A stretch of DNA of 64,000 bases from Pseudomonadota bacterium (GCA_020160755.1 JAIUPN010000010.1:1-64000); one strand, 5' to 3'; numbered from the stretch's first letter, positions 15,938 to 25,311 are shown. Numbers and translations are program-made. Notes: a model not told the origin generated them from the letters alone.

Positions 15938-16216
15938 ATGACCGATACGCCCCCCGACCATATGTCGACCAATCCGCGCTCGCCCCATTTCGACATGGAG
16001 GTGCTGCAACGCGGCATCGGGATCCGCTTCAAGGGCAAGGAGCGCACCGACGTCGAGGAATATTCGATCTCCGAAGGCTGGATCCGTGTTGCCGCGGGCA
16101 AGTCGAAGGATCGTTTCGGCCAGCCGATGACGATCAAGCTGTCGGGCGAGGTCGAAGCCTGGTTCGAAGACACCGCCGGCGAAGGCACTGCTGCCGAGGA
16201 AGGCGACAACGCCTAA
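15938..16216 (+). CDS. DUF3297 family protein
   Basis: A 92-residue cytoplasmic protein starting MTDTPPDHMS. The core (about 15-75) with GIGIRFKGKERTDVEEYSISEGWIRVAAGKSKD matches the DUF3297 family as I remember it; the function is unknown. The frame is open further upstream, but the start at 15938 gives the family's usual length. It is followed by a clear intrinsic terminator and is probably monocistronic. Confidence 0.85.
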   Translation: MTDTPPDHMSTNPRSPHFDMEVLQRGIGIRFKGKERTDVEEYSISEGWIRVAAGKSKDRFGQPMTIKLSGEVEAWFEDTAGEGTAAEEGDNA

Positions 16217-16240
16217 TCACCGACGCGACCGTGCATAAAG

Positions 16241-16267
16241 AAAGCCCCGGAGCGATCCGGGGCTTTT
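16241..16267 (+). terminator. Rho-independent terminator after DUF3297
   Basis: AAAGCCCCGGA (16241-16251) pairs with TCCGGGGCTTTT (16256-16267) around a GCGA loop, with T-rich sequence following. A-rich sequence on the other side also permits termination of the convergent CHAP gene. Confidence 0.9.
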
Positions 16268-16304
16268 CTTTGCGCGCGATGCGCTGGCAGAATGTCGTTC
16301 GGGT

Positions 16305-16889
16305 TTACTGGCCGAGCGAGGCGGCGACGAACTCGAGGCCGTTGCCGGGTTTCCAGTCGTTCTGTGCCCAGACCGGCGCCTTGAAGCTGGGGGCCTTGTT
16401 CGGTGCGCCCGCTTCGCCGTCGGCGTAGATGAAGCCCTGTACCGGGTTGGCGCGCAGGCCGAGGTCGCCGATCGGGGCGTACCACACGCGAACCATGCTC
16501 CAGTCGCCGGCGTTGCTGACATCGACGACGCGGACGTTGCGCTCGATCTGACCGCGGCGACCGTTGATCGGCGACCAGTTGGCATGGTCGATCAGGATTT
16601 CGCGGTCGCTGACGATCTTTTTGACCACGGCGACATGGCCCATCGGCATGCCGCCGGTGCCGGCAAATGCCATCACGGCGCCCTTGCGCGGTTCGTCGCC
16701 GCGTTCGTAGGTGCCGGCGGCCTGCGACCACCAGGTCTTGGCATTGCCGCGGATTTCGACACCCGATTCGGCGCGGGCGAAGGGGACGCACTGGAGATAG
16801 CCCTGCGCCGCGGCGGGCGCGCTGACCATCAGGCCGGTGATCATCATCACAGACGCGATGGCGGCTGCCAGGTAACGACGATAGAGCAT
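16305..16889 (-). CDS. Exported CHAP-domain (NlpC/P60-like) amidase/peptidase
   Basis: A 194-residue protein from the ATG at 16889 (GGGGGT upstream). A signal peptide ends near APAAAQ (residue about 29). The CHAP domain follows: catalytic Cys34 in QCVPFARAESG, His in GHVAVVKKI, and the polar DHANW as the third position. CHAP enzymes cleave peptide bonds in peptidoglycan or related amides in the periplasm. The C-terminal part (about 145-194) is unassigned. It stands alone. Confidence 0.85.
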   Translation of the reverse strand: MLYRRYLAAAIASVMMITGLMVSAPAAAQGYLQCVPFARAESGVEIRGNAKTWWSQAAGTYERGDEPRKGAVMAFAGTGGMPMGHVAVVKKIVSDREILIDHANWSPINGRRGQIERNVRVVDVSNAGDWSMVRVWYAPIGDLGLRANPVQGFIYADGEAGAPNKAPSFKAPVWAQNDWKPGNGLEFVAASLGQ

Positions 16890-17087
16890 GAAATGCGACC
16901 CCCGATGGCTTGTCTTCAAGCGTTGGAGCGTCTTTGCTATGCCTTGCGCGGGCCACCAACCGCATAGCGACGAGTTGCGCCGTCGGTGCGGTGGATGGGG
17001 GAACCTTTTGTTAAGCTGTTCAATTCGTCGTGCGCAGGCTTCGACCCGTCGTCGCCAAAGAGCGAATCTGCGGCTTCGCAGCGACCG

Positions 17088-19442
17088 TCAAGCGGCGACG
17101 GTCACCACATCGTCGGGACGGCGGAACAGCGTGAGTACGTCGCTCGCGGGCATCGGCCGCCCGTAATAATAGCCCTGGATATTGCTGCACCCGAAGCTGC
17201 GCAGCGTTTCGACTTCGAGTTCGGTTTCGGCGCCCTCGGCGGTCGTCGACATGCCGAGGCTGTCGGCGAGCGCGACGACGGCGCGGATGATCGCGATCGA
17301 TTCGATGCTGCCCTTGGCGGCGCCGACGACGAAACTGCGGTCGACCTTGATCGTCGAGAATTGCGTCTTGCGCAGGTAACCGAGCGACGAATAGCCGGTG
17401 CCGAAATCGTCGAGCGACAGGCGGATGCCGAGCCCGATCAACTGGTCGAGCAATTGCGCCGCGCCGCCGCCGTCGCGCAGGAAGACGCTTTCGGTGACCT
17501 CGATCTCGAGCCGCTGCGGCGAAAGCCCGCTCTGCGCCAGCGCCGAGACGACGACCGAGGCGAAGCTGGGATCGGTGAGCTGGTCGGCCGAGACGTTGAT
17601 CGCGACTTTCAGGTTCGACGGCCATTTCATCGCTTCGTGGCACGCGGTGCGCAGCACCCATTCGCCAATCGGCGAGATCAGTCGCGCATCCTCGGCGAGC
17701 GGGATGAAGCGGCCGGGCGAGACATTGCCGAGCTTCTGGTTGTGCCAGCGGATCAGCGCCTCGAACCCGTTCAGCGTGCCGTCGGTCGCAGTGACCACCG
17801 GCTGATAATAAAGCTCGAACTCGCCGCGTTCGAGCGCGCCGCGCAATTCCTGCTCCATCACGCGCCGCTCCTCGGCCTGGGCGTGCAATGATGCGACATA
17901 GGCGGCGACGACATTGCCGCCGCGATCCTTCGATTTGTAGAGCGCGAGGTCGGCGTTGCGCGTCAGCGTTTCGACCGTCGCGCCGTCCTGCGGCCCGATC
18001 GCGAAGCCGATGCTGGCGCCGACGAACAGCTGGTGATTGTCGACGACATAGGGGCGGCTGATCGTGGTGATCAATCGCTGCGCAAGGTCTTCGGCTGCGT
18101 CGGCCGACGGCACATTGTGCAGCACGACGGCAAATTCGTCGCCGCCGAGCCGCCCGCACGTCATGCCGCGTTCCATCAGGCCCTTGAGCCGCGCCGCGAC
18201 CTGCGCGAGCAGCTTGTCGCCGACCGGGTGGCCGAGCGTATCATTGACCGCCTTGAAGCGGTCGAGGTCGATCATCAGCAGCGCGCAGCGCGACTTGGCG
18301 ACGAGCGCCTGATCGAGGGCGCGGGCGAGGTCTTCGTTCAGACTGAGGCGGTTGGGCAGGCCGGTCAGATTGTCGAAACGCGCCATTTTGGCGATCTGCT
18401 CGGCGGTCGCGCGCTGTTCGGTGACGTCCGAACCGACACCGCGGAAGCCGAGGAACTTGCCCGCCTCGTCGAGGCGCGGCGACGCCGACAATTCCCACCA
18501 GCGCGGCATGCCGCCGATCGTGACCGGCACGATCAGGTTCGAAAAGCTTTCACGCCGTTTCATCCGTTCGGCCATGTCGTGCAGGCTTTTGGGGAACAGC
18601 CCGGTTTCCCACGCATCGCCCGAAAGCGCCTGAAGCAGCGGCAACCCCTCGATCGCCTCTGCGGTCCCGCCAAGCGCATAGGCGAGGCGCGGCGAGACAT
18701 GGACGAGCCGGCGGCTGTTGTCGGTCTGCCACAACCAGTCGGCCGAAGTTTCCTCGAACTCGCGCAGCAGCAGGCTGACCGTTTCGGTCTTTTCGTGCAG
18801 CGTCTCTTCGGCGCGGCGGAAGCGGATGTGGCTTTGCGCGAAGCGGACGCAGAAGGTGCCGAGCAGCAGTCCCGCGACCAGCGCGACCGTCGCGAGTTGC
18901 GGCGCACCCGCGCGGACCAGCGCTACCGCCGCCGACAGGGTGACGGGGCCGATGAACAGCGCGCACGCCATCGGCACGCTGTGCGCGACGATCGCCAGCG
19001 TGACCATCATCAGCACCGCGATCGTCCACATCGACAGCACATGGTCGAGCGCGGGGCTTGCCCCCTGCAACCAGAAGGGGCTGCCCCATAGCAGCGCCGA
19101 ATAGAGCGCGTGGCGGCAGCACAGCCGATATTCGGCGACCCCCGACAATTTGGGGTCGCCGAGCGGCAGGGTCCGGAACTTGCTGTATGACCACAGGCAG
19201 AAGATCAGCGCGCAGCCGAACCAGCCGCCGGCGACCGGCAGCGGCACGCTGTGGATCATCGTGAAGGCGGCGACGAGCGCCATGCCGATGCCCATCAACA
19301 GGCGCAGCGACCCGCGGCCGCGAAGCGGCGCGAGCTGGAGCTGGCGGAGATCGCCGATGTCCTCATTTCGCGCCCCCAGCCCCAACAGGGTCCGCGCAGG
19401 AATGACTTCGGCGCCAATCGGGTCGGTCAGCAGGCTTTTCAC
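17088..19442 (-). CDS. Membrane GGDEF-EAL cyclic-di-GMP enzyme with PAS domain
   Basis: A 784-residue protein starting at a GTG. The N-terminal part has five or six membrane helices (about 45-205). A short coiled coil precedes a PAS domain (about 230-345; ADWLWQTDNSRRLVHVSPRL). GGDEF follows (about 360-520) with RLGGDEFAVVL intact, then EAL (about 535-780) with FEALIRW, DDFGTGYSS and EGAET intact. It could therefore both make and degrade cyclic-di-GMP; sequence alone does not show which activity dominates. The signal sensed by the membrane and PAS parts is unknown. It is monocistronic. Confidence 0.93.
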   Translation of the reverse strand: MKSLLTDPIGAEVIPARTLLGLGARNEDIGDLRQLQLAPLRGRGSLRLLMGIGMALVAAFTMIHSVPLPVAGGWFGCALIFCLWSYSKFRTLPLGDPKLSGVAEYRLCCRHALYSALLWGSPFWLQGASPALDHVLSMWTIAVLMMVTLAIVAHSVPMACALFIGPVTLSAAVALVRAGAPQLATVALVAGLLLGTFCVRFAQSHIRFRRAEETLHEKTETVSLLLREFEETSADWLWQTDNSRRLVHVSPRLAYALGGTAEAIEGLPLLQALSGDAWETGLFPKSLHDMAERMKRRESFSNLIVPVTIGGMPRWWELSASPRLDEAGKFLGFRGVGSDVTEQRATAEQIAKMARFDNLTGLPNRLSLNEDLARALDQALVAKSRCALLMIDLDRFKAVNDTLGHPVGDKLLAQVAARLKGLMERGMTCGRLGGDEFAVVLHNVPSADAAEDLAQRLITTISRPYVVDNHQLFVGASIGFAIGPQDGATVETLTRNADLALYKSKDRGGNVVAAYVASLHAQAEERRVMEQELRGALERGEFELYYQPVVTATDGTLNGFEALIRWHNQKLGNVSPGRFIPLAEDARLISPIGEWVLRTACHEAMKWPSNLKVAINVSADQLTDPSFASVVVSALAQSGLSPQRLEIEVTESVFLRDGGGAAQLLDQLIGLGIRLSLDDFGTGYSSLGYLRKTQFSTIKVDRSFVVGAAKGSIESIAIIRAVVALADSLGMSTTAEGAETELEVETLRSFGCSNIQGYYYGRPMPASDVLTLFRRPDDVVTVAA

Positions 19443-19503
19443 CCACCCCGTTTAGCGCGCGGGGGTTACTCGAAGGTAACTATCCGCCCGCCAGCCCACG
19501 CTT

Positions 19504-19526
19504 TTTTATCTCCCGAAGAGATAAAA
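19504..19526. terminator. A/T-rich hairpin between GGDEF-EAL and acyl-AMP ligase genes
   Basis: TTTTATCTC (19504-19512) pairs perfectly with GAGATAAAA (19518-19526) around a 5-base loop. It lies 25 bases past the acyl-AMP ligase stop on the minus strand and upstream of the next gene. A likely terminator, though U residues are in the stem and not in a separate tail. Confidence 0.55.
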
Positions 19527-19551
19527 TCAGCCTGCTTGTTCAGGAGGTTGG

Positions 19552-21366
19552 TCAGGCCGCCATCGCGAAAGGCTGGATTTCCCCGGCCAGATATTGCGCA
19601 CGGGCTTTCGAACGGCTGAGCTTGCCCGAACTTGTACGCGGCAGGGTGCGCGGCGGGATCAGTTCGATCAGGCAGTTCATGCCGGTGATGGCACGGACCC
19701 GGTCGCGGATCGTCTCGCGCAGCGCGAGGCGTTCGGCCTCGTCGCTGGTACGGCACTGGACGAGCACCGCCGGGGTTTCCTCGCCGCCGGGCGCGGTGAT
19801 CGCAAAGGCCGCGATGTCGCCCGATTTGAAACCGGGGAGCTGTTCGACCGCCCACTCGATATCCTGCGGCCAGTGGTTCTTGCCGTTGATGATGATCATA
19901 TCCTTGGCGCGGCCGACGATATAGATGTAACCATCTGACAAATAACCCATATCTCCGGTATCGAGCCAGCCGTCCTTCATGCAGGCGGCGGTCGATTCGG
20001 GATCGCGGAAATAGCCGGTCATCAGCGACGGGCCGGTGCACCACACCTTGCCGACGGTCTGGTCGGGCAGCACGCCCCCCGCTTCGTCGCGGACCTCGAT
20101 CACCATGTCGCGCGCGGCGCGGCCGCAATTGACGATCGCGCGGTACCGCGTCGGGCGACCCGAATCATTCGCGGCGCCCGACAATTCGGTTTCCTCGACC
20201 AGTTCGACGACGATGCCTTCGCCCGGCGGCATGATGCTCACCGCGAGCGTCGCCTCGGCAAGGCCGTAGCTCGGCAGGAAGGCGCTCGCCTTGAAGCCCG
20301 CGTCGGCAAAGGCGTCGACGAAGCTTTGCATCACGTCGGGGCGGATCATGTCGGCGCCATTGCCCGCGACGCGCCAGCGCGACAGGTCGAAACGGTCGGC
20401 GACGTGCGTCTGGCTCGACACGCGGCGCGCGCAGATGTCGTAGCCGAAGGTCGGCGAATAGCTGAGCGTCGTGCCCTCGTTGCGGCTGATCAGGTCGAGC
20501 CAGGCGAGCGGGCGGCGCGCGAAATCCTCGGTCTTGAGATAATCGACCGACACCTGGTTCGCGACGGGCGAGAGCAGGCAGCCGACGAGGCCCATGTCGT
20601 GATACCAGGGCAGCCACGAGATGCAGCGGTCGCTGTCGCGCACTTCCATGCCGTGGCTGTGCGCCGCGAGATTGTTGAGCAGCGCCGCGTGCGTCACCGC
20701 AACGCCGTGCGGGAAGCGCGTCGAGCCGCTGCTGTACTGAAGATAGCAGGTTTCGTCCGATTCCTGTTCGGGCAGCGCGGCGACCGGCGCCGGATTTTGC
20801 GCAAAGGCGCTCCAGTCGACCGGCTTGACGCCTTCCTTCTCGGCCGCTTCGACCGCCATCGCGGCGATTTCGGGCGGGAAGAAGAGCATCGTCGGATCGC
20901 AGCTCGACAGCTGGACGACGAGCTGGCCGACATAGGAGTCGCGGCCGCCGAAGCTCGTCGGCAGCGGCAGCGGCACCGGCCAGGCGCCGGCATAGATCGT
21001 ACCGAAGAAGAGCGCAGCGAATTCGGCGCCGGTTTCGGCGATCAGCGCGATGCGGTCGCCGGGCTTCACGCCCGCCGCGATGAGGCGATAGGCGGTCGCG
21101 AGCGCGTCGGCCTTGAGTTCGCTGTACGGATAGGGGCGCACGAGCTTTCCGCGCGGATCGTGGAAATTGAGCCCGCGCGTGCCCTTTGCCGCATAGTCGA
21201 GCGCTTCGCCGACGGTGGCGAAGTCCGAAAAGCGGCGCGGCTGGGCGCAAAAGGTCGGCGTCGACGTCAGCGCGTCGGCTTCGATAGCAGTGAGATCGGT
21301 CATAGGGGGTGCGACATCCCGCGAAACGGGCCGCGCGGCAACAAGCATGTCATCTTTTTGAGCCAT
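19552..21366 (-). CDS. Fatty acyl-AMP ligase (FAAL-type adenylating enzyme)
   Basis: A 604-residue ANL-superfamily enzyme from the ATG at 21366; a later ATG at 21303 is also possible. It activates a fatty acid with ATP and normally passes the acyl-adenylate to an acyl carrier protein. Visible motifs: YLQYSSGSTRFPHGV (P-loop, FAAL-like), SWLPWYHDMGLVG, PSYGLAEATLAVS, DGWLDTGDMGYL, IIINGKNHWPQDIE and the C-terminal lysine in TSSGKLSRSK. FAALs usually sit beside polyketide, peptide or ceramide genes; none is here, so its product is not deducible. It is divergent from recX. Confidence 0.88.
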   Translation of the reverse strand: MAQKDDMLVAARPVSRDVAPPMTDLTAIEADALTSTPTFCAQPRRFSDFATVGEALDYAAKGTRGLNFHDPRGKLVRPYPYSELKADALATAYRLIAAGVKPGDRIALIAETGAEFAALFFGTIYAGAWPVPLPLPTSFGGRDSYVGQLVVQLSSCDPTMLFFPPEIAAMAVEAAEKEGVKPVDWSAFAQNPAPVAALPEQESDETCYLQYSSGSTRFPHGVAVTHAALLNNLAAHSHGMEVRDSDRCISWLPWYHDMGLVGCLLSPVANQVSVDYLKTEDFARRPLAWLDLISRNEGTTLSYSPTFGYDICARRVSSQTHVADRFDLSRWRVAGNGADMIRPDVMQSFVDAFADAGFKASAFLPSYGLAEATLAVSIMPPGEGIVVELVEETELSGAANDSGRPTRYRAIVNCGRAARDMVIEVRDEAGGVLPDQTVGKVWCTGPSLMTGYFRDPESTAACMKDGWLDTGDMGYLSDGYIYIVGRAKDMIIINGKNHWPQDIEWAVEQLPGFKSGDIAAFAITAPGGEETPAVLVQCRTSDEAERLALRETIRDRVRAITGMNCLIELIPPRTLPRTSSGKLSRSKARAQYLAGEIQPFAMAA

Positions 21367-21465
21367 GGTTACCGTGCGCGAGCCCTGTGTTGTTAGAACA
21401 ATCGCCCATTTCCGGGCGTTAAGGCCGGATATGGCGGTGTTGATCGTTCTCAATCAGGCCCGACT

Positions 21466-22056
21466 GTGGCACAAACATGGCATATGCCCAAGCATCGCGC
21501 TCTCCCCGACCGATCGAAAAGGCCGCTCGGCGCAGCGAAACTCGACGAGCTGGCGCTCGCCTATGTGGCGCGATTCGCGACGAGCCGGGCCAAGCTGACG
21601 CGTTATCTGTCCAGAAAAGTCCGCGAATCCGAATGGATGGACGAAAGTGACGCCATGACGGCGTGCGAGGCGATCGCCGACCGGATGGAGAAGTTGCGTT
21701 ATCTCGACGACCGCCAATATGCCGCGATGCGCGCCGGAGCGATGACGCGGCGCGGGTTGGGCGCGCGGCGGGTCAAGGCGCAGCTTTATGTCGACGGAAT
21801 CGCCGAGCAAGACAGCGGCGAGGCGATCGAGACCGCCGAAGGCGCCGCGGTCGCCGCGGCGGTGGGATTCGCGCGGCGGCGGCGGTTCGGGCCGTTTGCG
21901 GTACGCGCGAGCGACGATCCGAAGCTGCGCGAGCGGCAAATCGCCGCCTTTTTACGTGCAGGGCACAGCATGACGATCGCGCGCCGCATCCTTGCCGTCC
22001 CGCCGGGGGACGAGGCGGCGCTGGCGGCGCTGGACGACGAAGCGGGGCTCGATTAG
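21466..22056 (+). CDS. recX: RecX-family regulatory protein
   Basis: A helical protein of 196 residues (GTG start) or 190 (ATG at 21484); neither start has a clear ribosome site. It contains the tandem three-helix pattern of RecX (KLDELALAYVARFATSRAKLTRYLSRK, RYLDDRQYAAMRAGAMTRRGLGARRVKAQL). RecX modulates RecA filaments. recA is not in the window, which is common in alphaproteobacteria. A DUF192 lipoprotein gene follows in the same direction after 32 bases. Confidence 0.75.
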   Translation: MAQTWHMPKHRALPDRSKRPLGAAKLDELALAYVARFATSRAKLTRYLSRKVRESEWMDESDAMTACEAIADRMEKLRYLDDRQYAAMRAGAMTRRGLGARRVKAQLYVDGIAEQDSGEAIETAEGAAVAAAVGFARRRRFGPFAVRASDDPKLRERQIAAFLRAGHSMTIARRILAVPPGDEAALAALDDEAGLD

Positions 22057-22088
22057 GTCCGGCAAATTCACGGGACAAGGATTTGCCG

Positions 22089-22550
22089 ATGCGCGCCATT
22101 TTTACCGCCCTTGCACTGTCGCTTGCCCTGCCGATGGCGGCGTGCAGCCGCGATGCCAGCGAGGATGCGAGCGCCGCGACGATCCCGCTGACGATCTCCG
22201 CGGCGGGCAAGGCGCATGTCTTCAACGTCGAAGTCGCGCGCACCGACGAGGAACAGGATCGCGGGCTGATGTTCCGCACCAGCCTGCCCGCCGATGGCGG
22301 GATGATCTTTCCGTTCCAGAAGCCGCGGATCGGCAGCTTCTGGATGAAGAACACGCTGATCCCGCTCGATATGATCTTCATCCGCGCCGACGGCAGCATC
22401 GACCGGATCGCCGAGAATACCATCCCCGAATCGCTCGAACCCGTCGTCAGCGGCGGCGAGGTTTCGGCGGTGCTCGAGCTTGCGGGCGGTACTGCGGCGC
22501 GGCTGGGCATCGACGAGACCGCGAAGGTGACGTGGAAAGATGGAAAATAG
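22089..22550 (+). CDS. DUF192 lipoprotein
   Basis: A 153-residue protein. A lipobox LPMAAC places the mature N-terminus at Cys19. The rest is the DUF192 fold: RGLMFRTSLPADGGMIFPF, FWMKNTLIPLDMIFI and the GG-T-A-LGI end. The function of the family is not established. AAGGA precedes the ATG. It follows recX and precedes the NDUFA12 gene in the same direction. Confidence 0.88.
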   Translation: MRAIFTALALSLALPMAACSRDASEDASAATIPLTISAAGKAHVFNVEVARTDEEQDRGLMFRTSLPADGGMIFPFQKPRIGSFWMKNTLIPLDMIFIRADGSIDRIAENTIPESLEPVVSGGEVSAVLELAGGTAARLGIDETAKVTWKDGK

Positions 22551-22610
22551 GGCCAGCCCGCGCGGTTTGCGGCTTGCAGACCGCGTTGCCTTGGCTGTAA
22601 ACGCCACGCC

Positions 22611-22997
22611 ATGAGCATCTTGGGCAAGATTTTCACCTGGTGGGACGGCGCGACCGTCGGCACGCTGCTGAACAGCTGGAGCACCGGCGAGAAGGTGGGC
22701 GAGGACAGCCTCGGCAACCGCTATTTCCGTGCGAAGAAGGGTAGCCGCCGCTGGGTGATCTACAATGGATCGAACGACGCGAGCCGCGTGCCGCCCGAAT
22801 GGCACGGTTGGCTGCACGGCACGCTCGACGAACTGCCGACCGATGTCCTGCCCGCGCCGCGTGCGTGGGAAAAGGAACCGACCGCGAACCTGACCGGCAG
22901 CACGGGCGCCTATCGCCCCGCCGGGGCGCTCGAACGCGGCGGACGCCGCGCCGCCGCGACGGGCGACTATGAGGCCTGGCGGCCCGGCGCCGAGTGA
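22611..22997 (+). CDS. NDUFA12-type accessory subunit of respiratory complex I
   Basis: A 128-residue protein with the family's hallmark LGNRYFRAKKGSRRWVIYNG and VPPEWHGWLHGTLDELP. In alphaproteobacteria, as in mitochondria, this protein is an accessory part of NADH:ubiquinone oxidoreductase and is usually encoded away from the nuo operon, as here. Its stop overlaps the GTG start of the DUF2155 gene (GTGA), so the two are coupled, a common alphaproteobacterial pairing. Confidence 0.93.
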   Translation: MSILGKIFTWWDGATVGTLLNSWSTGEKVGEDSLGNRYFRAKKGSRRWVIYNGSNDASRVPPEWHGWLHGTLDELPTDVLPAPRAWEKEPTANLTGSTGAYRPAGALERGGRRAAATGDYEAWRPGAE

Positions 22998-23668
22998 CGC
23001 CCAGCGTGCCGCGCCAGATTTCGACTGCGCTGATCGCGCTTCTGGCCGCGACCGCGCTGACCGCCTGCGACCGGACACCGTCGAAAGCGGGGGGCAGCGC
23101 CACCGTCCCGACCATCGCAAAATCCGAACGCGTGCCGCAGGAAGTCGGCGGCATCGAGGGCGCAACCCCGATGGCCGAGCGCGTTGCGGTCGTCGGTCTG
23201 CTCAACAAGCGCAACGGCCTCGTCCGCGAACTTGAGATGAAGCCGGGCGATACCGCGCGGGTCGGCCGCGCGATCGTGCGGCTGCGCGCGTGCGAGGCGA
23301 CCGCGCCGTGGGAAGATCCGCCCGAGACGGGCGCCTTTGTCCAGCTGACCGTGCAGGACCAGCGCGACGACAAATGGTATCGGGTCTTTTCGGGCTGGAT
23401 TTTCCGCGAACGCCCCGACCGCAATGTGATCCAGCACCCGATTTATGACGTCTTCGTCAAAAGCTGCGCGATGACATATCCGGGCGGCGAGCCCGTTGCG
23501 CGTTCGGCGCCGAAATCGGCCGCGGCCGCCGCGCCCAAAGCATCGAGCGCACCCCAGTCGCCCGCGACGAACGGCGGCGAGGGTACCGCGACGCCCGTGG
23601 CGCCGCCCGCCGTTCCGGCCCCGGCCCCCAAGGCCGCGCCGCCGTCGCCCCCCGCCAATACGGAATAG
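22994..23668 (+). CDS. DUF2155 domain protein with Pro/Ala-rich tail
   Basis: A 224-residue protein starting at a GTG that overlaps the NDUFA12 stop. The N-terminus has a hydrophobic helix ending LTAC, likely a lipoprotein signal. The DUF2155 core is about residues 55-160 ([48 protein letters not shown] split by a short linker). Residues 165-224 are a low-complexity Ala/Pro/Lys tail. The last 226 bases lie antisense to the C-terminal part of aat. Function unknown. Confidence 0.88.
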   Translation: MTPSVPRQISTALIALLAATALTACDRTPSKAGGSATVPTIAKSERVPQEVGGIEGATPMAERVAVVGLLNKRNGLVRELEMKPGDTARVGRAIVRLRACEATAPWEDPPETGAFVQLTVQDQRDDKWYRVFSGWIFRERPDRNVIQHPIYDVFVKSCAMTYPGGEPVARSAPKSAAAAAPKASSAPQSPATNGGEGTATPVAPPAVPAPAPKAAPPSPPANTE

Positions 23669-24168
23669 AGCCGCGCGAGATAGTCGGTCTGGCGGATTTC
23701 GATCGCGCCGAGGCTGGCAAGGTGCGGGGTGATGAACTGGCAATCGAGCAGCTTCCAGCCGCCGGCGATCAGCCGCGCGACAAGATGCGCGAGTGCCACC
23801 TTTGATGCGTCGCGCGCGCGGCTGACCATCGATTCGCCGAAAAAGGCGCGGCCGAGGGTCACGCCATAGAGACCGCCGGCGAGTTCGCCATCCTGCCAGC
23901 ATTCGACGCTATGCGCGTGGCCGAGCTGGAACAGGCGGTCGTAGCTCGCGCGGATCACCGGGTTGATCCACGTCGTCGGGCGGTCGTCGGCGGGCTCGGC
24001 GCACAGTGCGACCATATCGGCGAAGGCGGTGTCGGTCGTGACGCGGAAGCGGTCCGACACGATGACCTTTTTCAGGCTGTGTGACAGGTGAAAGCCATCG
24101 AGCGGCAGGATCGCGCGCAGCCGCGGCTCGACCCAATGGACCGACGGGTCATCCGCCCCGTCGGCCAT
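23443..24168 (-). CDS. aat: Leucyl/phenylalanyl-tRNA-protein transferase, unclear start and long antisense tail
   Basis: Adds Leu or Phe to N-terminal Lys/Arg of proteins, marking them for ClpS/ClpAP (N-end rule). The 241-residue frame contains [31 protein letters not shown] split across the core and [17 protein letters not shown], diagnostic of Aat. The conserved N-terminal segment [12 protein letters not shown] lies in frame just upstream of the ATG at 24168, but no ATG, GTG or TTG precedes it before a stop, so the true start may be non-standard. AGGGGA stands 8 bases before 24168, supporting that ATG. After residue about 167 the protein runs antisense through the DUF2155 tail, yet ends in [14 protein letters not shown], which looks like a genuine Aat end. 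Confidence 0.85.
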   Translation of the reverse strand: MADGADDPSVHWVEPRLRAILPLDGFHLSHSLKKVIVSDRFRVTTDTAFADMVALCAEPADDRPTTWINPVIRASYDRLFQLGHAHSVECWQDGELAGGLYGVTLGRAFFGESMVSRARDASKVALAHLVARLIAGGWKLLDCQFITPHLASLGAIEIRQTDYLARLYSVLAGGDGGAALGAGAGTAGGATGVAVPSPPFVAGDWGALDALGAAAAADFGAERATGSPPGYVIAQLLTKTS

Positions 24169-24230
24169 CGGGAAAATCCCCTGCGCATAGGCGCTGAGGA
24201 GCAGCGCCGGGTCTATGGATTCGAAGTGTT

Positions 24231-25070
24231 TCAGCTCGCGGGCTTCACGAATTTGAGCGTCATGCGGTCCGATTCGCCGATCGCGACATATTTCGCGCGA
24301 TCCTTGTCGCCCTCGGTCAGCGAGGGCGGCAGCGTCCAGACGCCCTTTTCATAATCCTTGGTGTCTTTCGGATTGGCGTTGATCTCGCTCTCGCCCGCGA
24401 GCTTGAACCCCGCGGCTTCGGCAAAGGCGACGATCGAGCTTTTCTTCATATAGCCCGACTTTTCTTCCTTCGCGCTGTCGTCGCTTTCGTTCAGCCGATG
24501 CTCGACGACGCCAAGCGTGCCGCCGGGTTTGAGCATCGCGAAAATCTGTTTGAACGCGTTCGCGGTGTTGTCGGCGCCGTCGAAGCGCCAGTTGTGGACG
24601 TTGCGGAAGGTCAGCACGACGTCGGCGCTGCCGTCAGGTACCTTGGGGTTGGCGCCGGCATTGGGGAACTCGGCAAGCTTCACCGCACCATAGGCATCGG
24701 CATTCTCGACCTGCTTCGCCTTGAGGCGATTGAGTCCGCGCTCCCACGGCGCCGCGGCATAGAGCGTGCCGCCGCCCGATTTGGCGAGCGGCGCGAGAAT
24801 TTCGGTGTACCAGCCGCCGCCGGGCCACAGCTCGACCACCGTATCGCCGGGCTTCACGCCGAAGAAGGCGAGCGTTTCGGCAGGGTGGCGATATGGATCG
24901 CGGGCGAGGTTGGCGGGGGTGCGGGTCGGCGCGGCGACCGCGGCGGCGATCGCATCATGCCCCTTGTGCGCGGCGGGGGCCTGGTGCCCGGCGTGGCCGT
25001 CGTGCTGCATCGCGGCGGCGGGAACGGCGATCAGGGCGGCGGCACTTGCAACAATCGATAGGACACGCAT
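24231..25070 (-). CDS. Exported class I SAM-dependent methyltransferase-like protein
   Basis: A 279-residue protein from the ATG at 25070; the longer upstream frame lacks family sequence. A signal peptide ends near VPAAAMQ, followed by a His-rich stretch (about 20-40). The methyltransferase fold follows: [14 protein letters not shown] (motif I), [13 protein letters not shown] and [14 protein letters not shown]. This family of predicted periplasmic methyltransferases is widespread in proteobacteria, although SAM is normally cytoplasmic, so the reaction is uncertain. The His-rich part could bind metal. aat lies downstream in the same direction. Confidence 0.82.
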   Translation of the reverse strand: MRVLSIVASAAALIAVPAAAMQHDGHAGHQAPAAHKGHDAIAAAVAAPTRTPANLARDPYRHPAETLAFFGVKPGDTVVELWPGGGWYTEILAPLAKSGGGTLYAAAPWERGLNRLKAKQVENADAYGAVKLAEFPNAGANPKVPDGSADVVLTFRNVHNWRFDGADNTANAFKQIFAMLKPGGTLGVVEHRLNESDDSAKEEKSGYMKKSSIVAFAEAAGFKLAGESEINANPKDTKDYEKGVWTLPPSLTEGDKDRAKYVAIGESDRMTLKFVKPAS

Positions 25071-25122
25071 ATGGGCACCTCTCTCCAGGGGAAGGCCCCT
25101 GTTTGCGAAGGGATGCGCGGCA

Positions 25123-25311
25123 ATGCAAGTGTCGATGCTGTCGGTCGGGATTGCGGCCGCGGCGCTGTTCGGGATCGCCGAGGTTGCCAACTGGCGCCGC
25201 AACAACCGGCGCGACGTCGAACAGGTCGGTTTCATGCCCTGGCGCGGGATCGCGCTCGCGTCGGCGGCCGTTGCGCTGTTCGCGACGGCGTTCTGGCTGA
25301 GCGGCCGCTAG
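25123..25311 (+). CDS. Small membrane protein with two helices
   Basis: A 62-residue protein from the ATG at 25123 with GAAGGGATG upstream. Two hydrophobic helices (about 3-22 and 42-60) flank a basic loop WRRNNRRDVEQVGFMPWR. I do not recognise a family. It is divergent from the exported methyltransferase and converges with the CpaF-type gene, 3 bases away. Confidence 0.6.
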   Translation: MQVSMLSVGIAAAALFGIAEVANWRRNNRRDVEQVGFMPWRGIALASAAVALFATAFWLSGR

